DNA from: Tieghemiomyces parasiticus
Lineage: Eukaryota > Kickxellomycota > Dimargaritomycetes > Dimargaritales > Dimargaritaceae
NCBI GenBank assembly: GCA_027575765.1
Contig: JANBPT010000311.1
Span: 1 to 45,424, forward strand
Length of the DNA stretch: 45,424 nt
Direction: 5' to 3'
Shown here piece after piece: positions 10,846 to 22,596 of this stretch. The notes under the pieces are model-generated. The model did no database searches and was not told the origin of the DNA. It saw only the letters and a list, made by a program, of their open reading frames with translations. The stretch's first letter is position 1, and each line of letters opens with the position of its first letter. The position numbers and the translations under genes are program-made.

Positions 10846-12763
10846 TTAGGGTCGAGGGACAGATGTGATATCGAGATGTTGCACAGAGAGGAGGAATTCA
10901 ACACCTCGGCCGTGGGCTTCCTCGACGTCATCGGCTCTTTCGGCCGTAAACTGCTCCCACGTATACGGCGGCGCCAGGCCCGCTAAGCTCTCGGAGTCAC
11001 TTGGTGGGCGCTGCATGGCTTCCCGGGTTTCCCGGTGATGGGTCAAATTCTTGAGCAGGTGGTCACGACGTCCTTCTAGTCGTTCACGGAGACTTTGGAG
11101 GCGCGCTTTGCGCTCGTTTTGGGAGGCCAGGAGTTGGCCAATGTTGATGGATGTACCCTCGCCTTCCATGTCGTCCTTTGCCTTACGATGATCAGTGTCG
11201 AGCCCCAATGAGTGACAGGTTGGTGGCTCGGCTAATGCGGGTAGGTTGGCGAAGCGGGCCGACTGTATTGACGTGGAGGCCCCGGTAGTCTCCATTTTTG
11301 CAGCCGAATCAATCTGCGACTGTTCAGTACTAGCAGAAAAGCCCGCTGTGAAAAAGCAAGCACTACTGGCGAGGGTAGCCATATGCAGAATGGCCGGGAG
11401 ATTCAGTTGGGAAGCGTGGTAAGGTGTGATATTGGCCTAAGTGAAGGGTAAGATGGGCAGTCCGAAAAATGATAGGTAGAAGGCGGGTTAGTGGACAGAG
11501 CGTACTGAAAGATTCCACGTAGTAACTCCTTAAACAACCCGGCACAAGTGGGGGCGTTCAAACCGGCTAGGGCGCCATCGAGCTTACCTCCTGGAGCCAG
11601 TATGCCCAGGTATTAGCCATAGGTTCTGGAATAACGAGTGGGTAGTCAACGGCACGCAGTTGGGCGGGCCGCTGGTGTAATTGTAGAGCGGCGTCCACCA
11701 CCATGCGATGAGTCTCTAATTGGGCCAACCGATGATCCAGGCCTTGCCAGTCATCGAGGATTACCTCGACATCTTCGTGAAAAGCTGCCTGTTGCTCTCG
11801 GGTATCATCGCTGAATCTGATGGCGTCGCTGGCTATCAAATCAGCAACTAAGTTGCGGGATATAGTAGGGGGGTCACCCTGCGATTTCACGTTATGGTCC
11901 GTAATTGGGGCCGGTACTAGCCGCCGGGCCTCGCGGAGTTCGCGGCGCCGCTCGGCTAGGTAAGCAAACCGTTCAGTATGCCGCTCAGCGATCAGGTCGG
12001 CGGCGGTTTGCCACTGTCGTTGGGCATTGGCATATATGGCCGAATGATCGAGGAAGGTCTGACTCTCAGCTGTGATTCTTTCGTTTAGAAAACTTTCTAC
12101 ATTGGCCAAAATGTCTGGCGTAGGCGTACCTGTCCTACCGTGAGCCAGCTGGTGCACAAAATTGAAAAAGGCACCCGGCGTATCAGGCACTTCCACCGCC
12201 GCACCGTACCGTCCGCTCGCAACGATCTTGGTAACGAGGGTTCCGGGTTCCGTGAGGGCCACCGCTCGCCATCGGTGCTCATTTAACAACGCGATCGCCA
12301 ATACATGTCGAGAAAGATGCGCTAGCAGGGCCTCGAATCGGGGGCCTCGGCACTCGTCCAGATACGACCGTCGTACGGGGAACGCGCTCGGGAAAGCCAG
12401 GTACGGATGTAATAACAACCCACGCGCGGTATCCATCGTCGTGGCATGGGCCTCGGCCACGCCCGTCTCCTTACGGATCGTCTCAAGCCACTTAAATACC
12501 CCGTTGCGGAATTCACGGGCCTGTCGGGGTTCGGCTACCGGATAGCAGTGCCCAAACGTCTCGCGGCTGGCGGCGGGGTCCAGTCGGTCAAAGAGGAACT
12601 TGAGGACCACCTCGGCGGCGCGGTGGTGGCTGTGGCCTTGTCGGAAGACTTGGGTGTCGATGACAACATCGACATAGGGCCCCGTGCAAAGTGTCGGGGC
12701 GTGCCAGCCGAGGATGTGGAGGTTGGTCAGCAAGAGCTGGCGAGGGTCCAGCTGCTTGTCCAT
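10846..12763 (-). CDS. HAUS6: HAUS augmin-like complex subunit 6
   Basis: Two exons: 11588-12763 and 10846-11436, separated by a 151-nt GTAAGC...TAG intron in phase 0; 588 residues. The N-terminal domain matches the HAUS6_N (Dgt6/FAM29A) family: LLTNLHILGWHAPTL, then AAEVVLKFLFDRLDP, ETFGHCYPV, FRNGVFKWLETI and ALLAHLSRHVLAIAL, in the order known for the family. Residues 235-380 are helical, with a R/E-rich stretch (FAYLAERRRELREARR), and a further coiled coil (about residues 492-534, LLASQNERKARLQSLRERLE...) lies in exon 2. HAUS6 is the augmin subunit that contacts the gamma-tubulin complex adaptor, so augmin can nucleate new microtubules from existing ones in the spindle. The protein is shorter than human HAUS6 (955 residues), mainly at the C-terminus. 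A further 3' exon cannot be excluded. The gene is divergent from the Fused-like kinase. Confidence 0.82.
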
Positions 12764-13344
12764 CGGAGGAAGCCTGAAGGAGTGGTGGGGTTTTGGCGGG
12801 CCGAATTTGGAAGCAGCTGGTAGGGGTGAGGTTTAAGTTGGCCAGCCAAGCAACGTGCGTGTTGGCAGTGGAGAGCACGGGAATCGTCGACCTCCTGGTT
12901 AGTCTAATTGGCGGTGAGCCTAGCCAAACAATGAGGGTAGGAAGCAATAGGGTACAGGAGCCTGCGAATGCGATGAAAAAAATGTGCTAGCAGGGGACTC
13001 TGGCCTGTATAACAATGCCACATGCGATTCTGCCCGCCGGTAAGCCAACCAGCAGATTCTGTACCAAAAGCACCATCGTCGTGCTGCAGTAGAGCTCTTA
13101 GTTTCCTCCGCTCCAGATTCCTCGGGAGTGACCGCTAAGGGTCCCTGCTGACTGTGCCAATGCCCGACTGCTCTTGGTCAACAAACTCACACTTTCTCTT
13201 GTGACCCAGTTGACCCGAACCTTCATTCGTTTCCCACTTTCCCGGTCGACCCCGTATTTTTATTTACATTTCGGACCTTGAAATTAATCCCACACCAGCT
13301 CAATCTCGACCTCCTTCATCAACTGTGTTGAACCGCATCCCGAC
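12764..13344. promoter_or_regulatory. Shared divergent promoter of HAUS6 and the Fused-like kinase
   Basis: 581 bp separate the two start codons, which point away from each other. The 100 bp before the kinase start are pyrimidine-rich with TTTTTATTTACATTT at about 13255-13269. No gene of its own is seen. Co-regulation is inferred from the arrangement only. Confidence 0.4.
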
Positions 13345-14840
13345 ATGGCCGAAGACCTCCCGCTTGAGGCTTTGGACAAGTACGTTACGCTTGTCCAGGT
13401 CGGTGAGGGCCAGTACGGCCGCGTATTTAAGGTGAGTAAGGGTAGCGCCGTGTATCTACGAGGTATTGGGACCTCTGGGTTCAGGTGAGTAGTTGCGGTT
13501 TTTGGCTGAGAACCATAATAAGTGGCCCTCGTTAGACCATCTAGCTAAATCTATTAACAACGACCCTTACCTTCTGCTGTGCGAACACTAGGCCCACGCC
13601 CGCAACAGTGGTGCCCTGGTAGCTTTGAAGCTTGTGTCCAAGAAACGCAAGTCGGACCGCGAGCTGGCCATCTACCGTGAAGAGTCTGCGCTCCTACGTC
13701 AGATTGACCACCCGCACATCGTGCACCTTGTGGAATTCTTTGAAACGGACGACGATATTTGTATTGCCACTGAGTTCTGCCAGGTAAGTCATCACTATAG
13801 ATGTGGGCAAACTAATAACGCCAAGAAGAAGGTGGAGGGTGCTGTCTATTGAGGACCGAAATCGTACTTGTCGGTGGCGGCGTCATCGGGTCGTACGTCC
13901 TGCGGCCAATCGCCCCATAACCACCCCATTCGGACTTTACGGTTGACCTTTTATTATTATTTATAATGGGACACCTCGATCTGTAAATAATAATTGAACA
14001 GCAGAGGCAAGAGTCTACAGCCGGTTTGTTTCTGGGGCTTCCTACATTGCTCGGGGTGCCAGCTGGATTAGAGAACAGCTTTAAGGTGCTTATATGGTCA
14101 ATAGGCCGCCCATCTCTGGACCCTGTGGTGTCGGCGCGCAGTATCTAACTTCCAGCGGGCCGTCTCGTCTGGGTCGCGTAGAATCCAAACTGCCGCACAA
14201 CCTGAAGCTTTACCCGCCCCAACCGAACTCTATTAATACATGCCCCTTACCTGGCCCATTTCTCACCACCCACCTACCTAACCCCTGCGTCCTACGGGAC
14301 CAGTGCGATCTTGGGGAATACCTCCAAATCCACAAGTACCTAGCAGCTGACGAAGTACGCACCATCGCCAAACAGATCCTCAGCGCGCTCAAGTACCTTC
14401 ACGCACGCGGGATCATTCACCACGATCTCAAACCGCAAAACATCCTCATCGGCCTCGACGGCCGGGTCAAACTCTGCGATTTTGGACTGGCCACGCAACT
14501 CAAACCATCCGCGGACACCAAATACCAGACCATCCTCAAGGGCACCCCCCTCTACATGGCCCCCGAAGTCTTGGTCAAGTCGCGCTATACGTACCAGTGT
14601 GACTTTTGGTCCTTTGGGATCGTACTCTACGAGATCTTTGTAGGCCAGGTGCCATTCACGGTGTGCGATTTAACGCTACTGACCGATTATGTGACCCGGA
14701 ATCCCATCTTGTGGCCCAAGGGTATCCCCTCGTCCCTCAAAGCGTTTTTGGAGGGATTGTTGCAGCGGGATACGGCGCTGCGGTTCACATGGTCAAATAT
14801 TTTGAAGCAACCGTTCTTGGTCAATAAAATGGTGGAGTAG
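13345..14840 (+). CDS. Fused/STK36-like serine/threonine protein kinase, catalytic domain only
   Basis: Three exons in phase 0: 13345-13431, 13592-13783, 14304-14840; 271 residues, which is only a kinase domain. Motifs: glycine loop GEGQYG (20-25), ATP-site lysine in VALKLVSKK (K42), helix-C glutamate in YREESALL, catalytic loop IIHHDLKPQN (132-137 region), DFG (152-154), GTPLYMAPE, and a C-lobe with LWPKGIPSSLKAFLEGLLQRD. This last block and KGTPLYMAPELV-type wording fit the Fused/TIO/ULK group better than CaMK or CDK kinases. Fused kinases act in Hedgehog signalling and motile cilia in animals and in cytokinetic microtubule arrays in plants. Odd points: the usual HRD is HHD, so this is a non-RD kinase; the HEAT-like C-terminal extension of Fused is absent; intron 2 is long (520 nt). 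A ULK4-like or unassigned kinase is the main alternative. Confidence 0.75.
13953..13994 (+). repeat. Perfect inverted repeat inside kinase intron 2
   Basis: The arms ATTATTATTTA (13953-13963) and TAAATAATAAT (13984-13994) are exact reverse complements of 11 nt around a 20-nt loop. They sit in the long second intron of the Fused-like kinase gene. AT-only arms of this kind can arise by chance in AT-rich introns, so function is unknown. Confidence 0.6.
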
Positions 14841-16594
14841 TGGCAGTGGTGTGTACTGCATGAGGTACGACATGTGGCCTCTGGTAGTCCGCTGAAGAGA
14901 GCCAAGACTCCCACCTTGCCTCCCCCCTCTCTTCCCCACCCCGACCGGGCACTGATCCCAGAACCCCTGGAGGCATAGGTGCCAAGTCGTTTCCAAGAAA
15001 ACAATTCCATGAAAAGGATTACACACACACAACATAAAGCGATAACTGGTTGGACCCTGAAAACTTGGTGTTTTCAAGGGGCCCCTGCTGGTCAAATAGA
15101 TAACGCCTCAGTAGTTAGACATGATGTGTGATGCCGGACTGGATGTACAACATATTTAGCGATACCCGTGTCCGCACGTGTGGGCTGATGTATATAGCCC
15201 GTGGCGTCCGTTTAGCCAACAACCCACCCGCCTATCATTATTATTATTATTTTAGTTACCTTATTGAGCATAGTAATCTTATGAGCTGCGGGGCATCGAC
15301 CGGCGGATTGCCCTCTAAAACTAGCGGGCGGTACTTTTTTAACATCACGATTATTGGAGGATAGCGCAGCAGCAGGGCGTATCGCCCAATCCCGCTTGCG
15401 TTGCTCGCTAATAACGGACGCCAATCCTGATATCGATGATCGGTTCTATACTAAATCTTATATTGGTACGGTAGAGACTGGCGGCTCATCTCAATGGGCG
15501 CGTCGGGCTGGCGATGACGGTATGGAAATACTCACTCATTTTCATAGTATAATGATATCCAATCCGCTCACGCTAGAGCAGTCAAGTTCTGGCGGGTAAG
15601 CACTAGCGAGGTGTTGCAGATTCTCCTCCCCATCGACACAATGAAGGATCTCTGGACTCTAAATCTGTCGCTATCGTAGCGAGTAGTCTGTGAACGAATC
15701 GTGCGGGGTCTAGTGTATACCCTTCCTCTATTTTGCACCTCATTTAACTACGCCTCGCCAACCCCATATCCTTCCGCATCCCCGAGTCCTCATCAACCTC
15801 TCATAAGCCCTTCACTGACACCCCTTGCTCCTGCACCTAGCCACATGTTCCCTTGCCGCCGTGTTTACATGGCCCAACCAAATTCCCTTCCCCAAGGGTG
15901 CCACCCTCCATCGCCAAGGCCCCAAATGCAGTCCAGTTGAGTACTGCAGCCTAGTAACATGGGTGACACCGTGAGTGTGGCCGTTGGGAAAAGGAACAAC
16001 CAATCACTGCACCCGGAGCCTTGGTTAGCAAGTGTTCCTTGCACCCCATTCCAACAGATAAGCGCCATCGGGCTGCAGTGGAATTGGTGGGGGGCCGATG
16101 GCCGCTGTTCGTACCCGCCGAAGCATGTGGGGGTCCTCCGCGGGCCGTGTCATTGTTTTCAACGTTGAAGTAACTTTCATCTGCATGGATACTCGTCGGC
16201 ACAACTCATGACATCACGATTTGGCATCTAACCAGGCAGCACTGTAGATGGAAACAGTTTAATAGTTTCAATTAGGTTTTATACTGTGGCGAGGGCAGTC
16301 GCCACGTAGCTCGGCCATTACGGGCGGTAGGCTGAAAAGCCGACTTGCCGTGTAAATGTACAGATAAAGTGAAAACGAATAATGAAAAAGACTAATTACC
16401 GAACACAGCCACACAGTGCGTGCTACTTATAATACCATCCTTGACTAGAACCACTGGATTATCACTACTATCCATCTCTAGAAACCACAACAAAGAAGAA
16501 GGGGGTACAGCCAACCAAGGATTGCTCCATGTACGATCCAGGGTCGGCTAGGAAGGCAGGGTTGGGCTGGATCGCCAGGGTCTGTATTAGTCGT
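14841..16594. other. Intergenic, microsatellites, no gene recognised
   Basis: 1.75 kb between the kinase stop and the stop of the secreted protein. It contains an (AC)n run at about 15021-15030, a (TTA)n run at about 15236-15252 and a pyrimidine-rich stretch at 15720-15850. Several open frames of 60-113 codons overlap on both strands and none shows a motif or plausible splice partners. Confidence 0.5.
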
Positions 16595-17083
16595 TTACTG
16601 CTGAGTGAGGAGCAGGGCAACCACGGGGGCGATGAAAAGACCGGCGTAGGAGGCAACGGAAGCGGCACCGCTGTTCTCAGACGAGGTCTCGGTGCTGGTG
16701 GAGGTGGTGGTGGTCGAGGTGGTCTTGGTGGTGGAGGTGGTCTTCGTCGAGACGGAAGTGGTGCTCTTGTTGGAAGAGCTGGTGGTCGAGGAAGCGTCGC
16801 TGTCAGTGCTGGTGCTGGTCGAGGTGGTGGTGCTGGTGCTAGTTACGGTGGTGGTCGACTCGGGCGCGGCAGTGGTGGTGACAGCAGAGGCGGTGGTCTG
16901 GGCAGCCGCCTCGGTGGTAGCACCGCCAGTGAGGAGGGCGTAGCAGTTGTTGTAGCAGGAAATGTACTGGCTCGGGTCACCGTTCTGGCAGTTCAGGATG
17001 CACTGATGGACCTGGTCCTGGGCCTGGGCGACCTGAGACAGAGTCACAGCAGCAGCGACGATGGCGAGAGTGGAGAACTGCAT
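16595..17083 (-). CDS. Small secreted Ser/Thr-rich, probably GPI-anchored cell-wall protein
   Basis: Single exon, 162 residues. Residues 1-21 form a clear signal peptide ending AQA. The mature N-terminus has four cysteines, C28-x3-C32-x10-C43-x3-C47, within a short helical stretch (QVHQCILNCQNGD...ISCYNNCYALL), so two disulfides could lock a helical hairpin. Residues 55-135 are almost only T, S, A, K and E, with long TSTST and TTSTTKTT runs: a typical O-mannosylated stalk. The C-terminus has a small-residue site (NSGAAS) followed by a hydrophobic tail (YAGLFIAPVVALLLTQQ), the GPI-attachment pattern. The layout recalls CFEM-type wall proteins, but only four cysteines are present and the spacing is not CFEM. 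I do not recognise the family. Likely location is the plasma membrane or cell wall. Confidence 0.85.
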   Translation of the reverse strand: MQFSTLAIVAAAVTLSQVAQAQDQVHQCILNCQNGDPSQYISCYNNCYALLTGGATTEAAAQTTASAVTTTAAPESTTTVTSTSTTTSTSTSTDSDASSTTSSSNKSTTSVSTKTTSTTKTTSTTTTSTSTETSSENSGAASVASYAGLFIAPVVALLLTQQ

Positions 17084-17233
17084 GGTGTGCGTAGAGGTGG
17101 TGTGAGAGTGGAGGAGGTGAGAGAGAAAGTAGGTGGAGTGGCGAGATGCAAAAGGATGGTATTATGGGAAGGTATGCGGTGAGACGGATGTGAATGGGTT
17201 GATGTGGGGCTAGTATGCAGAGCGGGTGGATGG

Positions 17234-17241
17234 CTTATATA
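17234..17241 (-). promoter_or_regulatory. TATA box of the secreted wall protein gene
   Basis: TATATAAG reads on the minus strand about 150 nt upstream of the start codon at 17083. The G/A-rich leader between them on the plus strand reads as a pyrimidine-rich leader on the coding strand, normal for a highly expressed fungal gene. Confidence 0.45.
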
Positions 17242-19922
17242 CTTTGAGATCGGGGAAGGGCACTGGGGAATGAGTTAGTGCGGGAGAAGAGGGGTGCTAT
17301 CCGAATGTGGGGAACCAAGGCGGATTAGAAAATACGGGGTGGTGGAGCGGGACGCGTCCAGGCCGGTATCGATCTCTTCCCGACCTCTACATCACCCCGA
17401 GGTTACACAATTGGCCAGCCAAAAGGGTGAAGAGCTGAGACGGAGTCAAGGCCATCATCCTATTTCATTCGCTTATCGGGTTGGGTTGTGCGCCCAATGA
17501 GTTGCAAACGACCGGACTCCCATTCTTCGACCCCGTATGACTGGCTGCAGTGGGTGGCGGAGAATACGTCTTTTGCCACCCTCTTTTTCACTCCCCCCCC
17601 CGATATACTCTGCCAATCACTCACTACCCTAGCCCCTTTATTTGCCTTCTCCTGGCTTTAGTTCCACGACTCGGTGACATCAGCCTCCCCCTTCTCCCCT
17701 ACCCACCTGCAAATGTCGATGGTGGCAACATCGTGGCAACGAGGAGGTGAGGCAACCCAACGACTCATTCCACTTTCGTTCTTATCGTCTCGCATACTGT
17801 CCAACCCTACTCTCGCATATTTCGGTAGCGGCAAAACTGGCTTCCAAGCCATAAATCCAACCACACCCCCAGGCCTGGGAGATGGCAATACCCTTGACAG
17901 CAGCGGGGCCGACTCCGCGTGACGCAGCCCCAACTGTGTGAAAACGAATAGTATCCAATTGGACAGTGCGTCCTCAACTAAATCGTTAATTTTCCCACTG
18001 ACTGGTTAACTTGTTTATCCACACACGGGTGCCCGCGAAGGTCTGGCGCTGACGTCGGTGTCCCAGTATCGCGCTGCGACAGCGTCACTCGGAAGGCACG
18101 TCCGTTAGGCTTCTCGACCACAATTGCTTGATTAGAAGTTTGGCCAATAGTCGCACCGAGCTGGCCGATCGGAACTGGCCATCCTACTTTCTATTCATTA
18201 CATGATTGAATGCCACTTCGACCAGCGCGCTAGACTGAGGGTCCAACCCCCTTAAACTTTGTCAATAGACACAAGTTCAGTCCGCTGGCTTCATTACTCG
18301 GTATAAACCGCGCGCGCACATAACGCATCGCACCTCACTATTCCGCTGTCTACTAACCAAAATCTCACACCCGCTAGCAGCAGGGCCATCGTGGCGCTTG
18401 GACTCGACCACTGATGTATAATGGATCTGATGGGGTTTAGGGAGAAACAGACAGTACCTTTGGTTAGCTTACAAACTGAGTAGGAGAGGATGTTGAGTCG
18501 AGGAAGCCGGGATGGAAAAAACGGCACTTACCGACTCTCTCGCACTCTGTGGTACCTCATCACAACCAGTCTGACTTCACCTCGGTCTCTTTCGTTCTCT
18601 TCACCTACCAGTCACCCACCCCCTTTTCGTTCTTCAAACCGTACAACGACCAAGCGCAACACCGTACGCTCAGCTGAGACCAATGGCTTACACAGCGCGC
18701 TCGCCACCATTGTCAACAGCCGCTCCGCCTGTGCCACCACCTGTGCTTGTGGATCTAGGTTGTACAACGACAGGCGAGAAGGAGAGCGCCTCTTCCCCCC
18801 ATCGACTCTCCTCTTCCCCATTAACACCCCCATCCTTAGCACCACGAATGCGGCTGGGCGAGCGAGGGTGCCCCTTTTTTTTACAGTATATTTGATCATT
18901 GCTCCCTCTGCACCCTATTTTTAGGGGTAGGATACAACAGTACCAGGTAACGATGAAATATACAAAAACCTGGCAAGGCCCTGGATTGGCCGTTTCATTT
19001 GACAAAAAATAATAATACCGGAAATCATCAATGGCGCCGGTTTTGATCGTAATAACATCTTTTAGAGGTGCATATTTAACTCGTGCTGAGCTCGAAAGGA
19101 GGAATGTTTCCACTCTCAAGCAATTCGACATTGCTCCTTACCCATTACTATACTTACGGGTAGCAGTTGCCTTCGGTAAAGCTCAGTACCTGTTTCTACG
19201 CCAAAGGGGGAGGTCTGCCGCTAACTTTCACTCCGACATGGTGGTACACAAACAGGCCACACCAGGTGAGACGGTCCCTGCACTATTGGGGTACGATTGC
19301 TCTCTTCCCCGCCCGACCATCCGCCAGCCGTGTGATCGTATCCACCTATCAAATGCCGATAAGTCCAGTCGCACAGAGCTAAGGAAGCTATTATCTCTTT
19401 TCCCATCGGTATAATTGAGAAAACATAACAGAGATGGGTAGGGGCGAGGGCGTCGGCTATAACTGGGACTAGGTTAGTTTCCTATACTACAGTAGGGTGG
19501 CCCAACACTAGACAGCCAGTTGGGTCTTCTAGTACTCGATTGCAGTATAATCCGTTGTCGACCAGGTGGGGTGAGAGGACTACGACCTGCTCCCCCTCCC
19601 ACCCACTCACACATACTTACACATGCTCAAAGAAACGTGGACGGTACTTCCACAGCGCAGAGTTGAGGTTAATTTCTCCACTCGACTCGCACATTTGCCT
19701 CGATCAGTTGGCTAGCGCTTTCTCAGGCCGGGTGAGCAACTTACTTAAAAATAATTTAGCCAGTCTTCCTCCTCCCTCCTCACTCCCTCCTTTTCATTAT
19801 CGATCCTGGACTTCGTTGCGTCTGAAAATGGTACCTCCCACTAGCACTCGATGTTGCATGAAACAGTAAGCTCACGCATGCCCCCCTCTCTCCCCCTCTA
19901 CACTCTGTTTCCCCCTAGAGTC
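17242..19922. other. Gene-poor region, no gene recognised
   Basis: 2.7 kb with only short open frames on both strands. The stretches 18490-18900 and 19570-19800 are pyrimidine-rich on the plus strand, like promoter or leader DNA. The longest frame (19031-19414 plus, 127 codons) has no recognisable domain. A tentative two-exon micro-gene starting at 19923 follows. Confidence 0.5.
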
Positions 19923-20165
19923 ATGTTCAGGGCGTCGCGACTTTCTGCAAATGCTCAATCAGTGCCTTCCTCCACCTGGCGGTTATTGGGCCGTTTTCCC
20001 TGGAGGGGTAAGCCCGAAATGCATTTACCCCCTCCTCCCTGATCTTCCACCCGAGGCCAAACTATAGTTGATAGCGCTACGATCTGACCAACCAAGTCCA
20101 CAGCCTTTACCCTTTCCGCCATCGACTAGGCCCTCTCTTTCTGGTGGCGGCTGGCACTGTTTAGA
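19923..20165 (+). CDS. Tentative two-exon microprotein with a mitochondrial-presequence-like N-terminus
   Basis: An ATG at 19923 opens 28 codons reading MFRASRLSANAQSV and then WRLLGRFPWR: rich in R, S and hydrophobics with no acidic residue, as in mitochondrial presequences. A GTAAGC donor follows at 20008. A pyrimidine-rich tract and a TAG acceptor end at 20129; joining there gives a short hydrophobic end (GPLFLVAAGTV) and a stop, about 40 residues in total. A pyrimidine-rich leader precedes the ATG. This could be a small inner-membrane subunit or only the first exons of a longer gene whose later exons I could not find. It may also be chance. Confidence 0.2.
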
Positions 20166-22596
20166 TGGAAGTATACGGTTATTTCCGACCCCGGCCATTG
20201 ACATGAAGGATGGATTTTGTGGTGTCGCTAGTCTCTCTAAATTATTATTTTTCGCTAATCCCCGCGGATCTTCATGCGAAGTGCCGTAGAAGGGGTGGTG
20301 AATAGGCGAGGAGATTTAAAGGAGAGACACACTACGGAATACCGTCATTGTCCACGCTGGTAAGGGGTAGCGTGGTAAGGTCCAGGTAAAACGTGACCCC
20401 GTTCTTCGTTCACGGATGGCTCGCACGCTTGAGAGGGATTGTATTTTAACAATGGGATCAACAACTATAGGATGGAAACTGGCCCCATGAAGTTTAAGAC
20501 GTTACAGGTGGGACCACATAGGCTGTGGACATCCTGTATCCAATTACAACTCCACCCTGCGTAAAACGTGTCGGGACCCTTGCACGCTCGAATCGTGTAT
20601 AGACCTATGTCATCAAGGCTGGCGGTCGGCGGACCCCTTGCGTGATGAAATACGTCGGTAAATTTCGGCTAGTCCTTCACACAAGATACTATGGCATCCC
20701 GACCTTAACTTGAAGCAAGTGTACACTCAGTTGGTCGGAGTTTGCTTCGACACACCGTCAGACGTCCCGGCTTTCTCACACTACGTGCCATCCCTGAACT
20801 TGTTATATGTTTTTGCAACTCATTCAGCCGACCGCTGTGTGCGTTGGTTTCTAAAATTACTTCTCGAAGCCCTTTATGTCCAAGTCCCATCAAGCCCTTT
20901 AATTTCAGTATCGAAAGCCAAGGCCTGCTGTAGCCATATTTTTGAGATCGACTGTCAAACCCCACTGGTAAACCATCGCTTTCGCCTCCTATACGCGTTT
21001 AGTCAGCCACTGGAGAGCCACTTCGTGTCTTAACATCACCCCTCCCAAACCCAGAGATTAATAGCGTATGTAGAGTCTAGCGGTTTTGGGTTCATCTGTA
21101 GTTATGGCCCTTGAAAGGTCGTGTCACTCGTCATTTATGGCTAGCCGAACCTAGACAAAGGCAGTTATGGTTATGTGACCGATGGTAGGTAACAGTGTTA
21201 CGAAATCAGTCCTTCTTGGTCGGGTAAGCTAGTAATCCCGCTGTCGTATGCTGCCATTGTAAATGATGCGATGTAGGCTATGGGGTCACGCGCATGTCTT
21301 TATTACTCTCAAGTCCCTGTATATACGTATTAAGGGGCATATGGCGAAGACATTTATAGGTTAGCCCAAGTCCCCCTTTTACAATAGTACAAGACGTGAC
21401 GTGCAGTGTGGATACTTGGCGATTCTGCCTGGAAATCCATGGCCAGTGACGATTGAAGCGGCATTTTCGGGAGCTAGGATCCGCCTTCGTGTCTCTACGT
21501 TATACTAGTTCAAAGTGGCCAGCCGTGGCTTTTCTTCCTGAAATTAAGGTGACCATTATTATAGAATAACATGGCTGCTACGGTAGGCTAGCCTACAGAT
21601 GATATGGTCACTCGGGCCATATTTTCAACTTCGCAGTGCTCTAAAACACTGCAATGACGACACTTTGCAGTGAATATCGGCGGAGTTTCAAAAGGTAGAT
21701 AGCTATCTAATATGCCCATCATTCTTAAGCGTGTCATACGCAAAGCGCCAGCAGTATGTGGGGAAGGGAGTTTCGTAGCAGAGCTAATCCTACGTAATAC
21801 GCGGCACGGCGTTGTAGTGTGGTAAAATGCCCGGACTGGACCCATGCACATCAGGTAACAAAGGTCCAAACGGGGTACTGACAGCTTGTCAGGTGTGCCG
21901 CAAAGTGACGTGCCTGGTCTCGCATCGTATAGGATCACGTCAGACAGATCAATAAGTGTCAGTACAGCAAGTAAGGATCCTGTCCACTGGGGAAGATCTC
22001 CCCTTGGCCCATCTGCCTACCTCAAGGTATTATGCGTCAGGTAAAAGTGACGAAATGCCCGCGTACCAATTAGCGAAGCTAAAATGGCTGATGTAGGCCC
22101 TTCGCCCCGGTATTGACCAAGAGATTATGTGGGATCCTGCTTATCTTCAGGTGCCAATTAGAAACCAAATGTGTCTTGTCCACTCCTTCCATTCGCCACC
22201 TTTCACTAACCACGAATGTCGCAAATCATCCACCCGCGATGGACCCCATGACGTCGCTATTGTCTTGGCAATTACGCATCCCCTGGTGTTAATGGCGGTT
22301 CCTACGTGTGAAAAAAAAGACACCTTCCGAGACTTAACGGTGCATGTATGATATGACCCTATTGTTGTCAAAGGGTTAGTATGGAACGATACAGTAATGG
22401 TGTCTGGGAGAGGTGCCGATCTGGAATTGTCACTACATCGTTATCTTAGACAATTTACAAGCCTAATAGATAGGGACTCTAATATGATTTTAAAGGTTCC
22501 CATCATCGGCCAGAAACAAGAAATGCATTTAATATAAGCAGGGTCGTAACATTTAATGTTGCTGGTTACCAGGCATCTGCGTAGTCATCTAGTGAC
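20166..22596. other. Gene-poor region, no gene recognised
   Basis: 2.4 kb. The 107-codon plus frame at 20710-21033 and the 116-codon minus frame at 21588-21938 lack motifs, and neither is flanked by a convincing leader or splice signals. I see no repeats of note. Confidence 0.5.

Noticed and set aside
14094..14303. The open frame upstream of the kinase C-lobe as an N-terminal extension
   Set aside because: The frame is open by chance through intron 2. Splicing 13783 to 14304 restores the kinase hinge region, whereas reading through gives no glycine loop.
16692..16943. Val/Glu-rich plus-strand frame as a membrane protein
   Set aside because: It is the antisense of the Thr/Ser-rich stalk of the secreted protein (ACC/TCC repeats read as GGT/GGA/GTG).
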